From positions 76,136,458 to 76,200,457 of the forward strand of contig NC_030823.1 of the NCBI RefSeq assembly GCF_001704415.2: a DNA stretch of 64,000 bases, given 5' to 3'. Both the position numbers and the translations under genes were made by a program. Origin of the DNA: Capra hircus (Eukaryota > Chordata > Mammalia > Artiodactyla > Bovidae). Below are positions 25,936-35,196 of the stretch, one piece after another (within the stretch, counting starts at the first letter, position 1; every line of letters starts with the position of its first letter). A model generated the notes under the pieces. It was not told the origin of the DNA. It saw nothing but the letters and a program-made list of their open reading frames with translations, and ran no database searches.

Positions 25936-26280
25936 TAAAAAATCAGTGTGTGCATTTAGAACATTTGTCTTTCATTTTTTATCTCCTGGCACCCTAGCCC
26001 TCCTAATGAACCTCTTCAACTTTATTTTTCTTTATCCTTTTCCTTGATGAGTCTTCTATAGTTTCTTTTAATCATCTTCACGTTCTGTTTCATCCTTCTG
26101 AACCTGAGTGCTTCGGACAGAATCCACCAGTGAAGTAAGAGGCGGGGAGAGGATTACTGCTTTTGATTCCATTTCCCTATTTTCACCTTTAGCCCCCGTT
26201 TTGTAGCTTGCGTTACACATGCCTACATGTTCTGTCTATACCTCTGCACGCATCTTTATTTGTATATATGCGTGTGCACA

Positions 26281-26390
26281 TATGTATACACACACACACC
26301 CCATATACACATATATACCATGGCTCCTGGCAGTATGGTGTGTGTATATATTTACATATATGCGTGTGTGTTGATGTACACACAGTAATG
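26281..26390. repeat. CA/TA/TG-rich low-complexity stretch
   Basis: Alternating purine-pyrimidine tracts (ACACACACACACCCCATATA, then TGTGTGTATATATTTAC) lie about 100 bp before exon A. Confidence 0.8.
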
Positions 26391-26491
26391 GGCGGGAGAG
26401 TTGACAGGCTCAGACGGTGTGATTTGGGGTATGACTCACATGTCTGTTTTCTCCTTCCTGCATCTCCTGTGAACATGATGGAACACAACAG

Positions 26492-26671
26492 AAGAGTCCT
26501 CTGCTCCGACTCCAGGTGGCCCCTTACCTGCTCCCACCACTGCATTCTCACCCGCAGACACCTCTGAACGAGGAAAAGACTCCTCAGAGACCTCACCTCC
26601 TGCGCGTCCACACAGTCCCACCACAACAGCACCCCTGACCTCTTGGAAAAGTGATAGCACTGCTGTGCCAG
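26492..26671 (+). CDS. PTPRC: PTPRC exon 4 (variable exon A)
   Basis: This is a 180-bp phase 1-1 exon (60 codons). It is rich in Ser, Thr and Pro and without cysteine, as expected for the O-glycosylated segment carrying the CD45RA epitope region. The segment PLPAPTTAFSPADTSERGK followed by DSSETS aligns clearly with the human exon A stretch PLPTHTTAFSPASTFEREN/DFSETT, in protein and in DNA. The human exon is 198 bp. The acceptor is a CAG-AAG tandem (NAGNAG), and about 20 purine-rich bases separate it from a pyrimidine tract. The donor CAG|GTTGGC departs from consensus at +3 to +5. Weak sites fit an exon that is included in naive lymphocytes and skipped on activation. A CA-rich stretch at 26607-26635 lies inside the exon. 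Confidence 0.93.
26607..26635 (+). promoter_or_regulatory. CA-rich stretch in exon A, candidate splicing silencer
   Basis: This C/A-dominated run inside exon A contains CACACAG and CCACAACAGCACC. In human CD45, exon 4 carries an activation-responsive silencer bound by hnRNP L and hnRNP LL, proteins that prefer CA-rich RNA. The base composition is seen directly. The silencer role here is inferred from the human exon and is not shown by sequence identity. Confidence 0.35.
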
Positions 26672-29600
26672 GTTGGCAGAGATTAACTGACACAGGATTA
26701 GGAAAGCTCGTCTCTCTCGCTCTCTTTTTAATTTTAAAGTTATCAGAACAGTTTGCCTTTAAATTCTGTGTTCGGTGTCTGTGTATGTGATTTCGCTGAA
26801 GTGTGTAAAGTGTAGAACCTCTAGGTTTTAGTGGAATGTTGGCGGACTCAAGTCACGAAGCCTGTTGTTGGGGAGAAGGGGAGAGAGGGAAGCCCCCTAG
26901 GTAGTATGAGTGGGTGCATGGATGTGGGGAGTGGGTTCTGAGTGTCCTCTGGGTCATGTACCACCTCATTTTCCTGGATCCTGCTCACCTAGACTTTCTG
27001 TAGCCCTCTAAGAGTCAGAATGTCCCCTTTCAGGTTGTCAGTCTTACCCTTCCTGGCTTTTACCCCAAAGCAGAGCTTTTCTTGGTTCAATCCCAGGTTC
27101 TCAATATCAGAAAATCACTGGAGACAGACCTTTGATTTTTTTTTTTTTTTAATCACAGCTTTGTTCTTGGATTTCTTCCAGGGATTCTTTTTTTTTTTTT
27201 TTTCATTATTTAATTAGGGTCGTTGAGTCCCAACAGTAGAATTTAAGATAGCAGGGCCATGTTGGTAGCAAAGTGGCAGAGTGCGTGGGAGGTGTTTCTG
27301 CCGGGAAAATCTCTGAGGTTCCTAGAATCCGGGGACACCAGTGAGCTGCTGGTTCTCTGTTTAATGTCAGGTTTGCAAGTGTATCTGCCACATAAACTGA
27401 CCATCCTGGGGACTGTTCCTGCTTTTTGCCTTAATAATGTGCTGGGTGCCATTTTCTGAGGCAAACTGTTTAATAGACCTGCTCTGATTAAAGAGAAGAA
27501 GAAATTTATTTGTTCAATTAGGTCATCAATCTTAGCTTGGGTAGCGCAGTCACAGACCCGTGGTCCCGGCACGCATAGGGTTTTGAGTACCATCACAGTG
27601 AAGTTTATTGGTTGTGGTAAGCAGTTATATCAATTGCAGTAATTTATATTTAATCTTTATCCCACTTTCCCCTGCAACCACAGGGCAGGCATGGTGGCTG
27701 GGACCTACCTAAACATGGCAAGCATTCAAATGCCATTTAACAAAAGGAATGTGAGGATGAGGGAGCTGATGTCTAGTTCATGCTAAACTTTTTTAATGAC
27801 TGAGTAACAGCACAGTGCACAAAGTTCTTTATTTCAGAGATTCCCTGCTTTATCTCACACACACAACATTACTACTTTTTATTTCCACAACTTCCCCCCA
27901 AAGCCATTAAAGCCAGAGATTTACGTATGAAGCAAAGCTCGATAAAAAAAAGGTTTAAAAGGAAATGGATTGGACATAAGGATGATTCTTTACAAATACT
28001 AACTTGCTCTGGCACAGTAACACTGATGGTGAAATTAGCATGGAAATCTTCATATGCTTTCAAACAAAACACATTTTCTTTTCTGAAAAATAATCTTGGC
28101 AATAATCAAATTATTATTTTGAAGTATTAAAACCATTCCTTTGGGATAAAAATTATGACAGGCAATCCACGAGCTTTAAATAGCCACCCCATTTCACTGA
28201 CTCCAGCTGCTGTGGAAACTTTTCCAGGCAAGAATACTGGAATGGTTGCCATTTCCTTCTCCAGGGGATCTTCCTGACCCAGGGATTGAACCTGTGTATC
28301 TTGTGTCTCCTGCCTTGGGAGGATTCTCCACCACTGAGCCACCTATTGTTGTTCAGTTGCTAAGCTGTGTTTGACTCTTTGTGACCCCTTGGAGCCACCT
28401 GGCAAGCCCTAAAAAGATCTGGAGATTTAGCAAATCCATAGATTCAAGAACTGTGGCTGGAAGGACTTTTTCCGAGACGCTTCCCATCCACGAATGAGGG
28501 CAGGGGTGATTGTCATACAGACTTGTCTGCTTTGTCCCATCAGGAACTTCTGTCCCGGTGGCTACTCCACTAGTGAAAAATCTGTTAGGATCAATTAACC
28601 TCATTAAAATTGTGCTTGCCACTCCTATGCCATCTCTGAGATCACTCCACCAGGAAGAGTAGGTTCCCTTGAAGAGGGAAGGTCATGGATGTCTGGACCG
28701 GGAAGAGTGAGGGCTCTCAGGACGCCCTGAGGACTAGGGACCCTCGGGAGGGACAGAGAGAATGAGCTGGTGAGTGGAGGAGGAGAAAAAGGTGCGCAGG
28801 AAGCCTCAAGTCAAGCCCCACTGATTTCAGAAGGGCCAGTCATGTGCCTGCTGGTTTTTTGAAGGCTTAAAACAAACAAACAAACCAAGTTTCCACTCTT
28901 CTCCTGGTTCTGTGGGAAGCTGCTTCGGAGGATCTGGAACTGAAGAACGGATGTTTGCGTTCTCCATTCTGAAGCAGCTTTAGTTAAATTTGGGGGTTAA
29001 GGGGCTTCTGGAGCCTGAGCTGAGAACTCAGACCCAGAATCTGGGAAAGATGCGCATTCAGTTCTGGCAGGCATGGATGTGCGTGATGGGAGGGAGCCTG
29101 CGTGCTCACGTCAGAGCCATCGAGGGACGTGCACGTGCGTGTCACACACTGACACACCCAGCATCTAACTGCAGAAGCGCAGCCAACCTCATACCTTTGA
29201 GCCAGTGACCCCAGTGGTCAGTGCAGCGAAGCCGCCACACAAGTTCAACCAGGAGCTAGCCCGTATTTCGTTTCTGCCAGGACAACGAAGCGTCTAGTTA
29301 GCACTGAGTGAATACTCGTTGCTCCCCTGTGCTGTGATTCTGGGTGAAGTGTGTGTGCGTGTGAGTGAGTGTGTCTGGGGTGGGGGATGTGTGACACGCA
29401 GTGGGTGCTCTGAACCTTGACAACGAGGCGTCTTAAGGAAGTTCGCGGTGGGCTTCCATCGGCGGCCATCCTTGATTCCACATCCACGAGCTACACCCGT
29501 GAGCTCGTCTGTGATTGGAAACCCAGTGGGCTGCTGACTGTAGCATGACGTTCTTAGGCTCGAAACCAGTCCACTTTCCCCTGGCAAGGGCAGCCGCCAT

Positions 29601-29748
29601 CCTGAAGGGAACATCGTGACCCCCAGCTGGAAGAAAAGAGTACCCAGTTCCGCAAAGGTGCAGGCGAGACCCCCCGCAGCTCTGTTTTCAGAAAATCTGG
29701 AGGGAGCACCCGCACCGCAGGCTTCCTCCACCCCGAGGCTCCGGGCAG
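26672..29748 (+). other. PTPRC intron 4
   Basis: This region is 3077 bp if the candidate exon B is right. It holds two polyT tracts (27138-27152 and 27188-27204), an AT-rich unique part, one antisense Bov-tA SINE and a GC-rich 3' third from about 28650. No cellular gene was recognised. An open stretch on the minus strand at 27243-27596 matches nothing I know. Confidence 0.6.
28215..28408 (-). mobile_element. Bov-tA SINE, rearranged
   Basis: The antisense BovA/tRNA body is followed by a second BovA 3' piece (TTCAGTTGCTAAGCTGTG), so two elements or a broken one are joined. Confidence 0.8.
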
Positions 29749-29910
29749 GGCTGAGGGGCAGGTCCTCCGTGGGGACCTCACCGCAGCCTTCCACCTTCAG
29801 AGCTCACTTCCACCTCTGTGGCCTCTGCCCCGCCAGCAGCACCCACTCTGTGCATTTTCAGCGTCACCCACGGTACCCCCTACCCCCGCCAGGAAGCGAG
29901 GCCTCCCTGG
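29749..29910 (+). CDS. PTPRC: PTPRC candidate exon 5 (variable exon B), divergent
   Basis: This is a tentative 162-bp exon. It uses acceptor CCGGGCAG|GG and donor CTGG|GTGGGA, runs phase 1 to phase 1 and stays open throughout. Its start reads GRSSVGTSPQPS, comparable with human exon B GVSSVQTPHLPT. Its end reads PLPPPGSEAS, comparable with NPTPGSNAIS. At DNA level the motifs CATTTTCAGCG and CCCTACCCC occur in the same order as in human. The middle does not align, contains two cysteines and several histidines, and is poor in Ser/Thr, which is odd for a mucin exon. An alternative is a smaller 72-bp phase 1-1 exon, 29801-29872, after a better pyrimidine tract (CCACCTTCAG); it reads ELTSTSVASAPPAAPT before LCIFSVTH. 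Exon B could also be dead in this lineage. Confidence 0.4.
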
Positions 29911-30489
29911 GTGGGAGGGCAGACCTAGACTGTCTCTCCAGGTCCCAGATGCCTCGTTTACTCCTGCTGCTGAGTCTTTGCTGCTGCACGCGGGCTTTGT
30001 CCAGCTGTGGAGAGCCCAGGGCTCCTTTCTAGATGGGGACTTCTCCTTGCGGTGGCTTTTCTTGTTGCAGAGCAAAAGCTCTAGCGCACGGGGGCTTCCG
30101 TAGTTGCAACTCTGGGCGCTAGAGTGCAGGCTCCGCAGTTGCGGTCCGCGGGCGTGGTTGCTCCTTGGCGTGTGGGGTGTTCGTAGAGCAGGGATGGAAC
30201 CCAGTGTCCCCTGCAGTGGAAGGAGGATTCGTTACCCCTGAGCCACCAGGCCATCTCCCCCCACCCAACCCCCTGTGCTTTTACAATGTGAGTTGAGACG
30301 CCCTTCAAGTCATCTCTCCCGCGTGCCGCGCTGGTTTTCATCCGGGTTTGCAGATGGGTACGTTGTGATGCTGCAGGAGTGCTTGAGTGTTTGATGCCCG
30401 GCCTTAGCTTGATCAGTAGGCGATGCCTCCACGGGCCGCGTGGCCCTGCACTTGCCTGGCAGGAATGCTGATGGCCTTTGTGATTGCAG
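29911..30489 (+). other. PTPRC intron 5
   Basis: This 579-bp GC-rich interval lies between candidate exon B and exon C. About 215 bp of it is an antisense CHR-type SINE (30038-30255). The rest is unassigned. Confidence 0.5.
30038..30255 (-). mobile_element. CHR-type SINE in intron 5
   Basis: The antisense copy contains GTAGTTGCAACTCTGGGCG, GCAGTTGCGGTCCGCGGGC and TACCCCTGAGCCACCAGG. It sits between candidate exon B and exon C. Confidence 0.8.
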
Positions 30490-30840
30490 GTGCCCCAGGA
30501 GAAGGGACCACGGCCACCTTGCCTGCAGACCCCGCTGCCCCACCAGCCACCTCCCGCAGCCCTGCACTCAGCAGCACTGCCGCCTCACCTCCACTCACCT
30601 CCAACCCGACCACCCAGGATAACGCCTCACCTCCACTCACCTCCAACCCGACCACCCAAGATATAGCCTCACCTCCACTCACCTCCAACCCGACCACGCA
30701 GGATAAAGCCTCACCTCCACTCACCTCCAACCCGACCACCCAGGATAACGCCTCACCTCCACTCACCTCCAACTCGACCACCCAAGATAAAGCCTCACCT
30801 CCACTCACCTCCAACCCGACCACCCAGGATAACACCTCAG
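30490..30840 (+). CDS. PTPRC: PTPRC exon 6 (variable exon C) with coding minisatellite
   Basis: This exon is 351 bp (117 codons), phase 1-1, and far longer than the roughly 140-bp human exon C. It opens GAPGEGTTATLPADP, matching human GERSTASTFPTDP. It continues with a Ser/Pro/Ala stretch and then six perfect-length 14-residue units of the form ASPPLTSNPTTQD plus N, I or K. It closes NTSG like human ANTSG. There is no cysteine, consistent with a mucin-like stalk. Two acceptors 9 bp apart are in frame: TTGCAG before 30490, and CCCCAG before 30499. Homology with human begins exactly at the second, while the first-AG rule favours the first. The donor CAG|GTTTGA is weak at +3 to +5, fitting regulated inclusion. 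Confidence 0.9.
30582..30833 (+). repeat. 42-bp coding tandem repeat, six units, in exon C
   Basis: There are six contiguous 42-bp units with no length change, starting at 30582, 30624, 30666, 30708, 30750 and 30792. Each starts GCCTCACCTCCACTCACC. Units 1, 4 and 6 are identical. The others differ by one to four bases in the last 15 positions: CAA for CAG in units 2 and 5, ACG for ACC in unit 3, TCG for CCG in unit 5, and the last codon AAC, ATA or AAA. Each unit adds 14 residues rich in Thr, Ser and Pro. Confidence 0.98.
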
Positions 30841-31618
30841 GTTTGACTGTGATGCCTTAGGCATGTTAGATGCTGGATCATGAAATGGAAACTTGAGACC
30901 TTTAGGCAGCTGTTTTATTTCACACCCAACAGGGCTCAGTGGGTTTCCTGTTTTACAAATTTTCACACATTGGTACTAAATTAGGCAACAAAACCTTACC
31001 AGTAAGCTTCCTCTGGGCATGTTTTATTTTGTTATTTATTTTATAAAAGTTCATGGCAAAGAAGAAAGGTAACAAGCTCTCAGTCCCATAGCCCTGAGAT
31101 CAAATCCAGCCTCTTCAACTTTCTGGTTGACTTCAGGAAAGTTGCTCCTACTTTCTCTGTGTCTGTTTTTCACTTCTTATAAAAAAGGGTGTAATAATAC
31201 TCATTTCATAGGATTGATGTGAGGGTGGGATATGTAAAAAGCCTGGTATGAGATGAGTAATACAAAAAGGTTACCGGGATCCTCGTTAGTGTAATAATTA
31301 GAATAAGGAGAGTTGTAACAGAATGAGAAGCAATTGGAGGGAGACTGCACACATCAGAATTACACCAAGGAAGGGTTTCTTCTCAGCATATACAGTATCT
31401 GGTTCCAATGGTATGAACTCTTAGTCATCTTAAAGGGCCATGCGTAGATAAATCTTTGGCTCACTTTCTTATTTTAGCAACAAGCCAGCGTCCATTCAAA
31501 TGAGGAGGAAGCCTCTAGCAAAGATTCCTTTAAGAAATGATCTTTGCGGAGGCGTCTTCCCCTCGCCCTTCGATGGGACAAGCTCATTAACTGTGAGCCT
31601 CTGTTCACTTCCTTGCAG
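30841..31618 (+). other. PTPRC intron 6
   Basis: This 778-bp intron holds one MIR (31085-31270) and otherwise unassigned sequence. It ends in the pyrimidine-rich acceptor CACTTCCTTGCAG. Confidence 0.85.
31085..31270 (+). mobile_element. MIR remnant
   Basis: The order GATCAAATCCAGCCTCTTC, TGTAATAATACTCATTTC and GGATTGATGTGAGGGTG fits MIR. Confidence 0.65.
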
Positions 31619-31690
31619 ATGAGCAGACCACGACCCCTGCACTGACCCCCACATCCAACGTCAGTTCTGCAACTGCTCCCTCGACCACAG
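31619..31690 (+). CDS. PTPRC: PTPRC exon 7
   Basis: This is a 72-bp phase 1-1 exon with acceptor CTTCCTTGCAG and donor ACAG|GTGACG. With the upstream G it reads DEQTTTPALTPTSNVSSATA then PSTT. It is Ser/Thr-rich mucin sequence corresponding to human DAYLNASETTTLSPSGS and following residues. It contains one N-glycosylation sequon (NVS). In human CD45 this exon is the first one always present after the A/B/C cassette (rarely skipped), so in an RO-type transcript it would follow exon 3 directly: exon 3 ends in G and this exon starts AT, giving GAT in frame. Confidence 0.93.
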
Positions 31691-33059
31691 GTGACGACCT
31701 GGCCCCAGTCGTGCAGTCACCCCACCACCATGCCCTTGGGACAGGCTCCCTGCAGGCACTGCGTTGGCCGCATCTACCCCAGGCTCCTTCTTCAGGATGT
31801 TCACTTGAGTGTCCTAATCCTGGTACTGTGGATGGGCAGTTGGTCCAAAGCACTGATCCGTGTCTGCAGTGCCAGAGCCGCTGAGATCTGGGCCGGTGTC
31901 ACTGTGATAACCTATTGCATCCCGGTCGTAGCATTCCCCTCGGGTGTGAACTTGAGGAAAATGCGTAGAGATGACCAGCTAGCTATACCAGGACTTTTAA
32001 GAGTGGATTTCGGTCTTGGTATGAAACAGAACAGTTCTCTCAGTGGGGGGCTCCGTATCAAGAAGTCAATGGCAGGGGAGCCTCAGCATTCTGGGGCTGG
32101 GGGTATGGAGACAGAGATGAGGAGGCCTCCATGCGGGAGTGAACGCCCAGGAGTTGGCGGAGTCTGCGATGGGTCAGCCAATCACAGCCTGCTGGGGCGC
32201 TGTTCCCACCTCAGTTTCTCCATCTCCAAGACCAGCCTAGCAGGGATCTCGTATCTTCCACAAGCCACATTTCCGTCATGTTCATTAGTTAAATATATAC
32301 GCTCACACAAGACTTGTCTCAATGGATGGACAGATTTTTTACCCTGAGTCTAGTATATGGGCAAAGAGCTTACAAAAGTGAAACCAGAACATGGGCAGCC
32401 CTTACCTATTTTCTGATATTCTTTGCAAATGAAGTGAAGTCACTCAGTCGTGTCCAACTCTTCTCGACCCCATGGGCTGTAGCCCACCAGGCTCCTCCAT
32501 CCATGGAATTTTCCAGGCCAGAGTACTGGAATGGGTTGCCATTTCCTTCTCCCGGGGATCTTCCTGACCCAGGGATCGAACCTGGGTCTCCTGCATTGCC
32601 GGCAGACGCTTTACCCTCTGAGCCACCAGGGAGACATTCTTTGCAGAGATGCAAACTGAACTCTCTTGGGTTATAAATATATAAACCTCTTTTGAGATTA
32701 ATCAGGGGGATAAAGACTTTAAAAATGCCTCTGGCTGCTTGAATAGTCAGCCACATCACCATTCCATAATCAGATGTGTGTCAAAAAGTCTTAATATTGT
32801 ATTATCACGATTGGGCTTATAAGGTAAATTCATGAAAATGTTTTATGGGGCTAGCTCCTTGGTTTACAACCTTTGAGGTTCTGAGATCCAAACATGGGAC
32901 TAGGCACTGCAAACTCTGGCTTTTCTGTTAAATCTAATTTGGTAGATTCTACAGTTTATGAAGATGAAACATTGTAAACCACCCTTCCCCAAAATGACTA
33001 AGGTCAGAGATATCCTAAAAGTTGATTTTAATCATCTGCATTCTCTTTTTTTCTTTCAG
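31691..33059 (+). other. PTPRC intron 7
   Basis: This 1369-bp intron contains an antisense Bov-tA SINE (32432-32635). An open frame of 218 codons at 31691-32347 starts inside the donor site. It has no recognisable product and is rejected as coding. Confidence 0.85.
32432..32635 (-). mobile_element. Bov-tA SINE
   Basis: The antisense copy runs from TGAAGTGAAGTCACTCAGTC to CTCTGAGCCACCAGGGAGAC. Confidence 0.93.
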
Positions 33060-33089
33060 CTCCTACTAGTACATCTAAGCCATCATGTG
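33060..33089 (+). CDS. PTPRC: PTPRC exon 8 (30-bp micro-exon)
   Basis: This is a 30-bp phase 1-1 exon with a strong acceptor (TTTTTTCTTTCAG) and a perfect donor (GTG|GTAAGT). Joined to exon 7 it reads APTSTSKPSC, matching the human end of the mucin region, ATTPSKPTC. The final cysteine is the first of the cysteine-rich domain. The strong sites suit constitutive use of such a small exon. Confidence 0.95.
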
Positions 33090-33227
33090 GTAAGTTTGTC
33101 TACCTAGAGGCAACATATATCACTTTAATGATTTCATTCTTTACTTCAAGTTTCCAAGACCCCTGCTCCCCCACCCCAGCAAAATAAACTTAGTGGCTCT
33201 AATTTCTAACCAATGATTATCTCCAGC

Positions 33228-33365
33228 TCTTAAGAGCCAGAGTCCTTCAGGGTGAGAAATTTGATGTCATGTTCAGACCTGGATTTTGAGGACCTGGATC
33301 AATCATTACTAGCTAAACAACTCTGGGTGGAGCCACTTACCCTTACTTTGGGTGTTTAAAGTGGG
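33228..33365 (+). mobile_element. MIR remnant
   Basis: The order TTCAGACCTGGATTTTGAG, CATTACTAGCTAAACAACTC and CCACTTACCCTTACTTTGG fits MIR. Confidence 0.6.
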
Positions 33366-33779
33366 GTGACAGCAAGCTTGTTTGGGGGTTGGGGGAGGAT
33401 TCCATGTAGTGATAAATGTGGAATGTGAATAGCACCTTCAAGGCTAATCAAGAAGAAAAATCTCCGCTGTCTCTCTGTCTCGCTAGGGTTCTTCTCAAAG
33501 CAGATGCTTGAAAACAGTTTGTATCTGTCCTCCCATCTTCTTTCTCTGTTCTCAGTGAAAGCAGAGTCCTTCTTCACGACCTGGGCTCATGCACTGCACG
33601 TGTTTCTAAATCTCACCGCCGGAGTCCCTGCTTTCAGTAGCTCTTCACATTCAGTGCAAACACCAGCCTTCACATGTTTGCTTAACTGATATGATCCTTC
33701 CTGATCAGATTCCTCTTGCATTATTGCTTTTTTACTCTTTTCACTTAAGTAACATGGAAATACTCATTGTTGTGTTTCT

Positions 33780-34195
33780 TAACCTTTTATTTTGTTTTAG
33801 AGTCCAGCTGATTGTGATAGTCTCAGGTGGACAGCAAGGGGATCCAGCCATCCATATACGTGTATCCATTCTCCCCCAAACTCTCCCCCATCCGGGCTGC
33901 CACATAACATTGAGCAGCGTTCCCTGCACTGTATAGTCAGCCCTCGCTGGTTATCCGTTTTGAATATAGCAGTGTGTCCCTGTCCATCCCAAACTCCCTA
34001 CCTATCCCTTCCCCCGATCCTTTCCCCTGTAAATTTGTTCTCTAGAGATTGAGCTAGAGATTGTCTTACCGAGTGAAGTAAGTTAGACAGAGAAAGGGAG
34101 ATACCATATGGTATCCCTTATATTTGGAATCTGAAAAGAAGTGATACAAATGAACTTATTTACAAAACAGGAACAGACTGACAGACATAGAGGGC
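33780..34195 (-). mobile_element. L1 3' end
   Basis: The antisense L1 contains GTCTCAGGTGGACAGCAAG, CCTCGCTGGTTATCCG and GGTATCCCTTATATTTGG. Confidence 0.82.
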
Positions 34196-34224
34196 TGCTT
34201 CTAGGTTTCTGAGCACAAGTTTCT

Positions 34225-34500
34225 TCCTGCCTCTGTGCTCACCCAGGTTCTTTCCCTACACTTGGAATTCCATGCCATCCTCGCCCACCCCCTGCTCCCC
34301 AGTCACTTTTTCTATGTCTTGCTCCTATTTTAAACTGCAAACTGAGTCGTGTGCCCTGGAGAGCCTCTCCGGGTCCTCCACTTCTTTATTCCCGTGTTGT
34401 TTTGTGCATCATCTTGTTTCGGCGTTTTTCCTGTCTTCTCCAGCCCATTCCTGTGCCCATCTCCACGTTAGGGTCCCCGCAGTGGAGCATTTGTATTCCT
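34225..34500 (+). mobile_element. L2-like remnant
   Basis: The pattern CTTGGAATTCCATGCC, GAGAGCCTCTCCGGGTCC, then short TTTATT blocks resembles an L2 3' end. Family assignment is from memory only. Confidence 0.45.
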
Positions 34501-35196
34501 GTTATTTGGGACAGTGTTTTAAAACAAGTGCGTCATAATTTTTGTTGCACTAAAAAATGAGTGAATACATCAGCGTGTACTGAGAAGGTGTTTTTGTGAG
34601 TCAGTGGCATCTGTTCGAATGAAGGGGAGAGTGTGAGATGACACTCGAGAAGGCTTGAGGAGGAGCTGTTGTCCTGACTTTACATAAGCAGAGGCATGGT
34701 GAGGCCTCTGCTCTCTAATTAGTGTTCTCCATGTCAGGAGAAAGAGATAATCAAGTTCTGCAGTTTAGAAAGCGAGGGAAATGAGAGAGCTGGAATAAGA
34801 AATTTGTCCGCTATGTCGCTCTTTTTTGCGTAAATTCAACCACTTTTGAGACCCTACTAGTGACAGGTTTTGCACAAGGATCTGAGTTTATGGTGATGGT
34901 CAAAATAGATTTTGCTCTTACGGAATTTACAGTCCAGTTGGGAAGACACATGAGTCCAGTAATCATCCAAGTACAGACTCCTGAGCTGGGGTCTTTGATG
35001 GGGCAGCGATCTAAAGGCAATCACGAAGGAGTAACACGGGGGCGCTGATGTGTTCCTTCTCCATTTTATGTTCCTGGGGCTATTTTTGTTGATGTTTGGA
35101 TATTTTAAAAAATATATGTTAAAGGGTTTGTAGTTAATGTAGGTTTGTTTGTTCTGAAAAATCAAAAATAATCCTGGCTGTCTTATTTTCTTTCAG

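Larger units (their letters stand above)
23117..26491 (+). other. PTPRC intron 3
   Basis: This intron is 3375 bp. It holds an AT-rich unique stretch (about 23120-24100), a G/C-richer part near 24480-24560, one antisense BovA2 SINE, a polyT run near 25570 and an antisense L1 3' end. No further exon was seen. Confidence 0.8.
33090..35196 (+). other. PTPRC intron 8
   Basis: This 2107-bp intron contains a MIR, an antisense L1 3' end and an L2-like remnant. About 34500-35190 is unassigned. Confidence 0.85.

Noticed and set aside
27243..27596. A 117-codon minus-strand frame followed by a poly(T) run (27188-27204), suggesting a retrocopy with a poly(A) tail
   Set aside because: I could not match the translation to any protein, no flanking duplication was seen, and a second unrelated poly(T) run lies nearby. 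It is unproven, so no pseudogene is called.
28554..28660. A possible exon after CCCATCAG reading GTSVPVATP
   Set aside because: The acceptor is decent, but no donor in the right phase occurs before the stop and the sequence soon becomes hydrophobic, unlike the mucin region.
29145..29208. A stretch reading THPASNCRSAANL, similar to human exon B GSAANAKL
   Set aside because: The similarity is short, contains a cysteine, hits a stop six codons later and lacks a matching phase-1 donor. The interval at 29749 fits the phase and motif order better.
29294..29794. A 166-codon minus-strand frame in the GC-rich part of intron 4
   Set aside because: No homology recognised and no conserved features. Long open frames are expected by chance in GC-rich DNA. 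The region overlaps the candidate exon B on the other strand.
31691..32347. A 218-codon open frame in intron 7
   Set aside because: It starts within the exon 7 donor, has no recognisable domain, no upstream promoter or splice logic, and no continuity with the CD45 frame. It is best read as a chance open frame in GC-rich intron.
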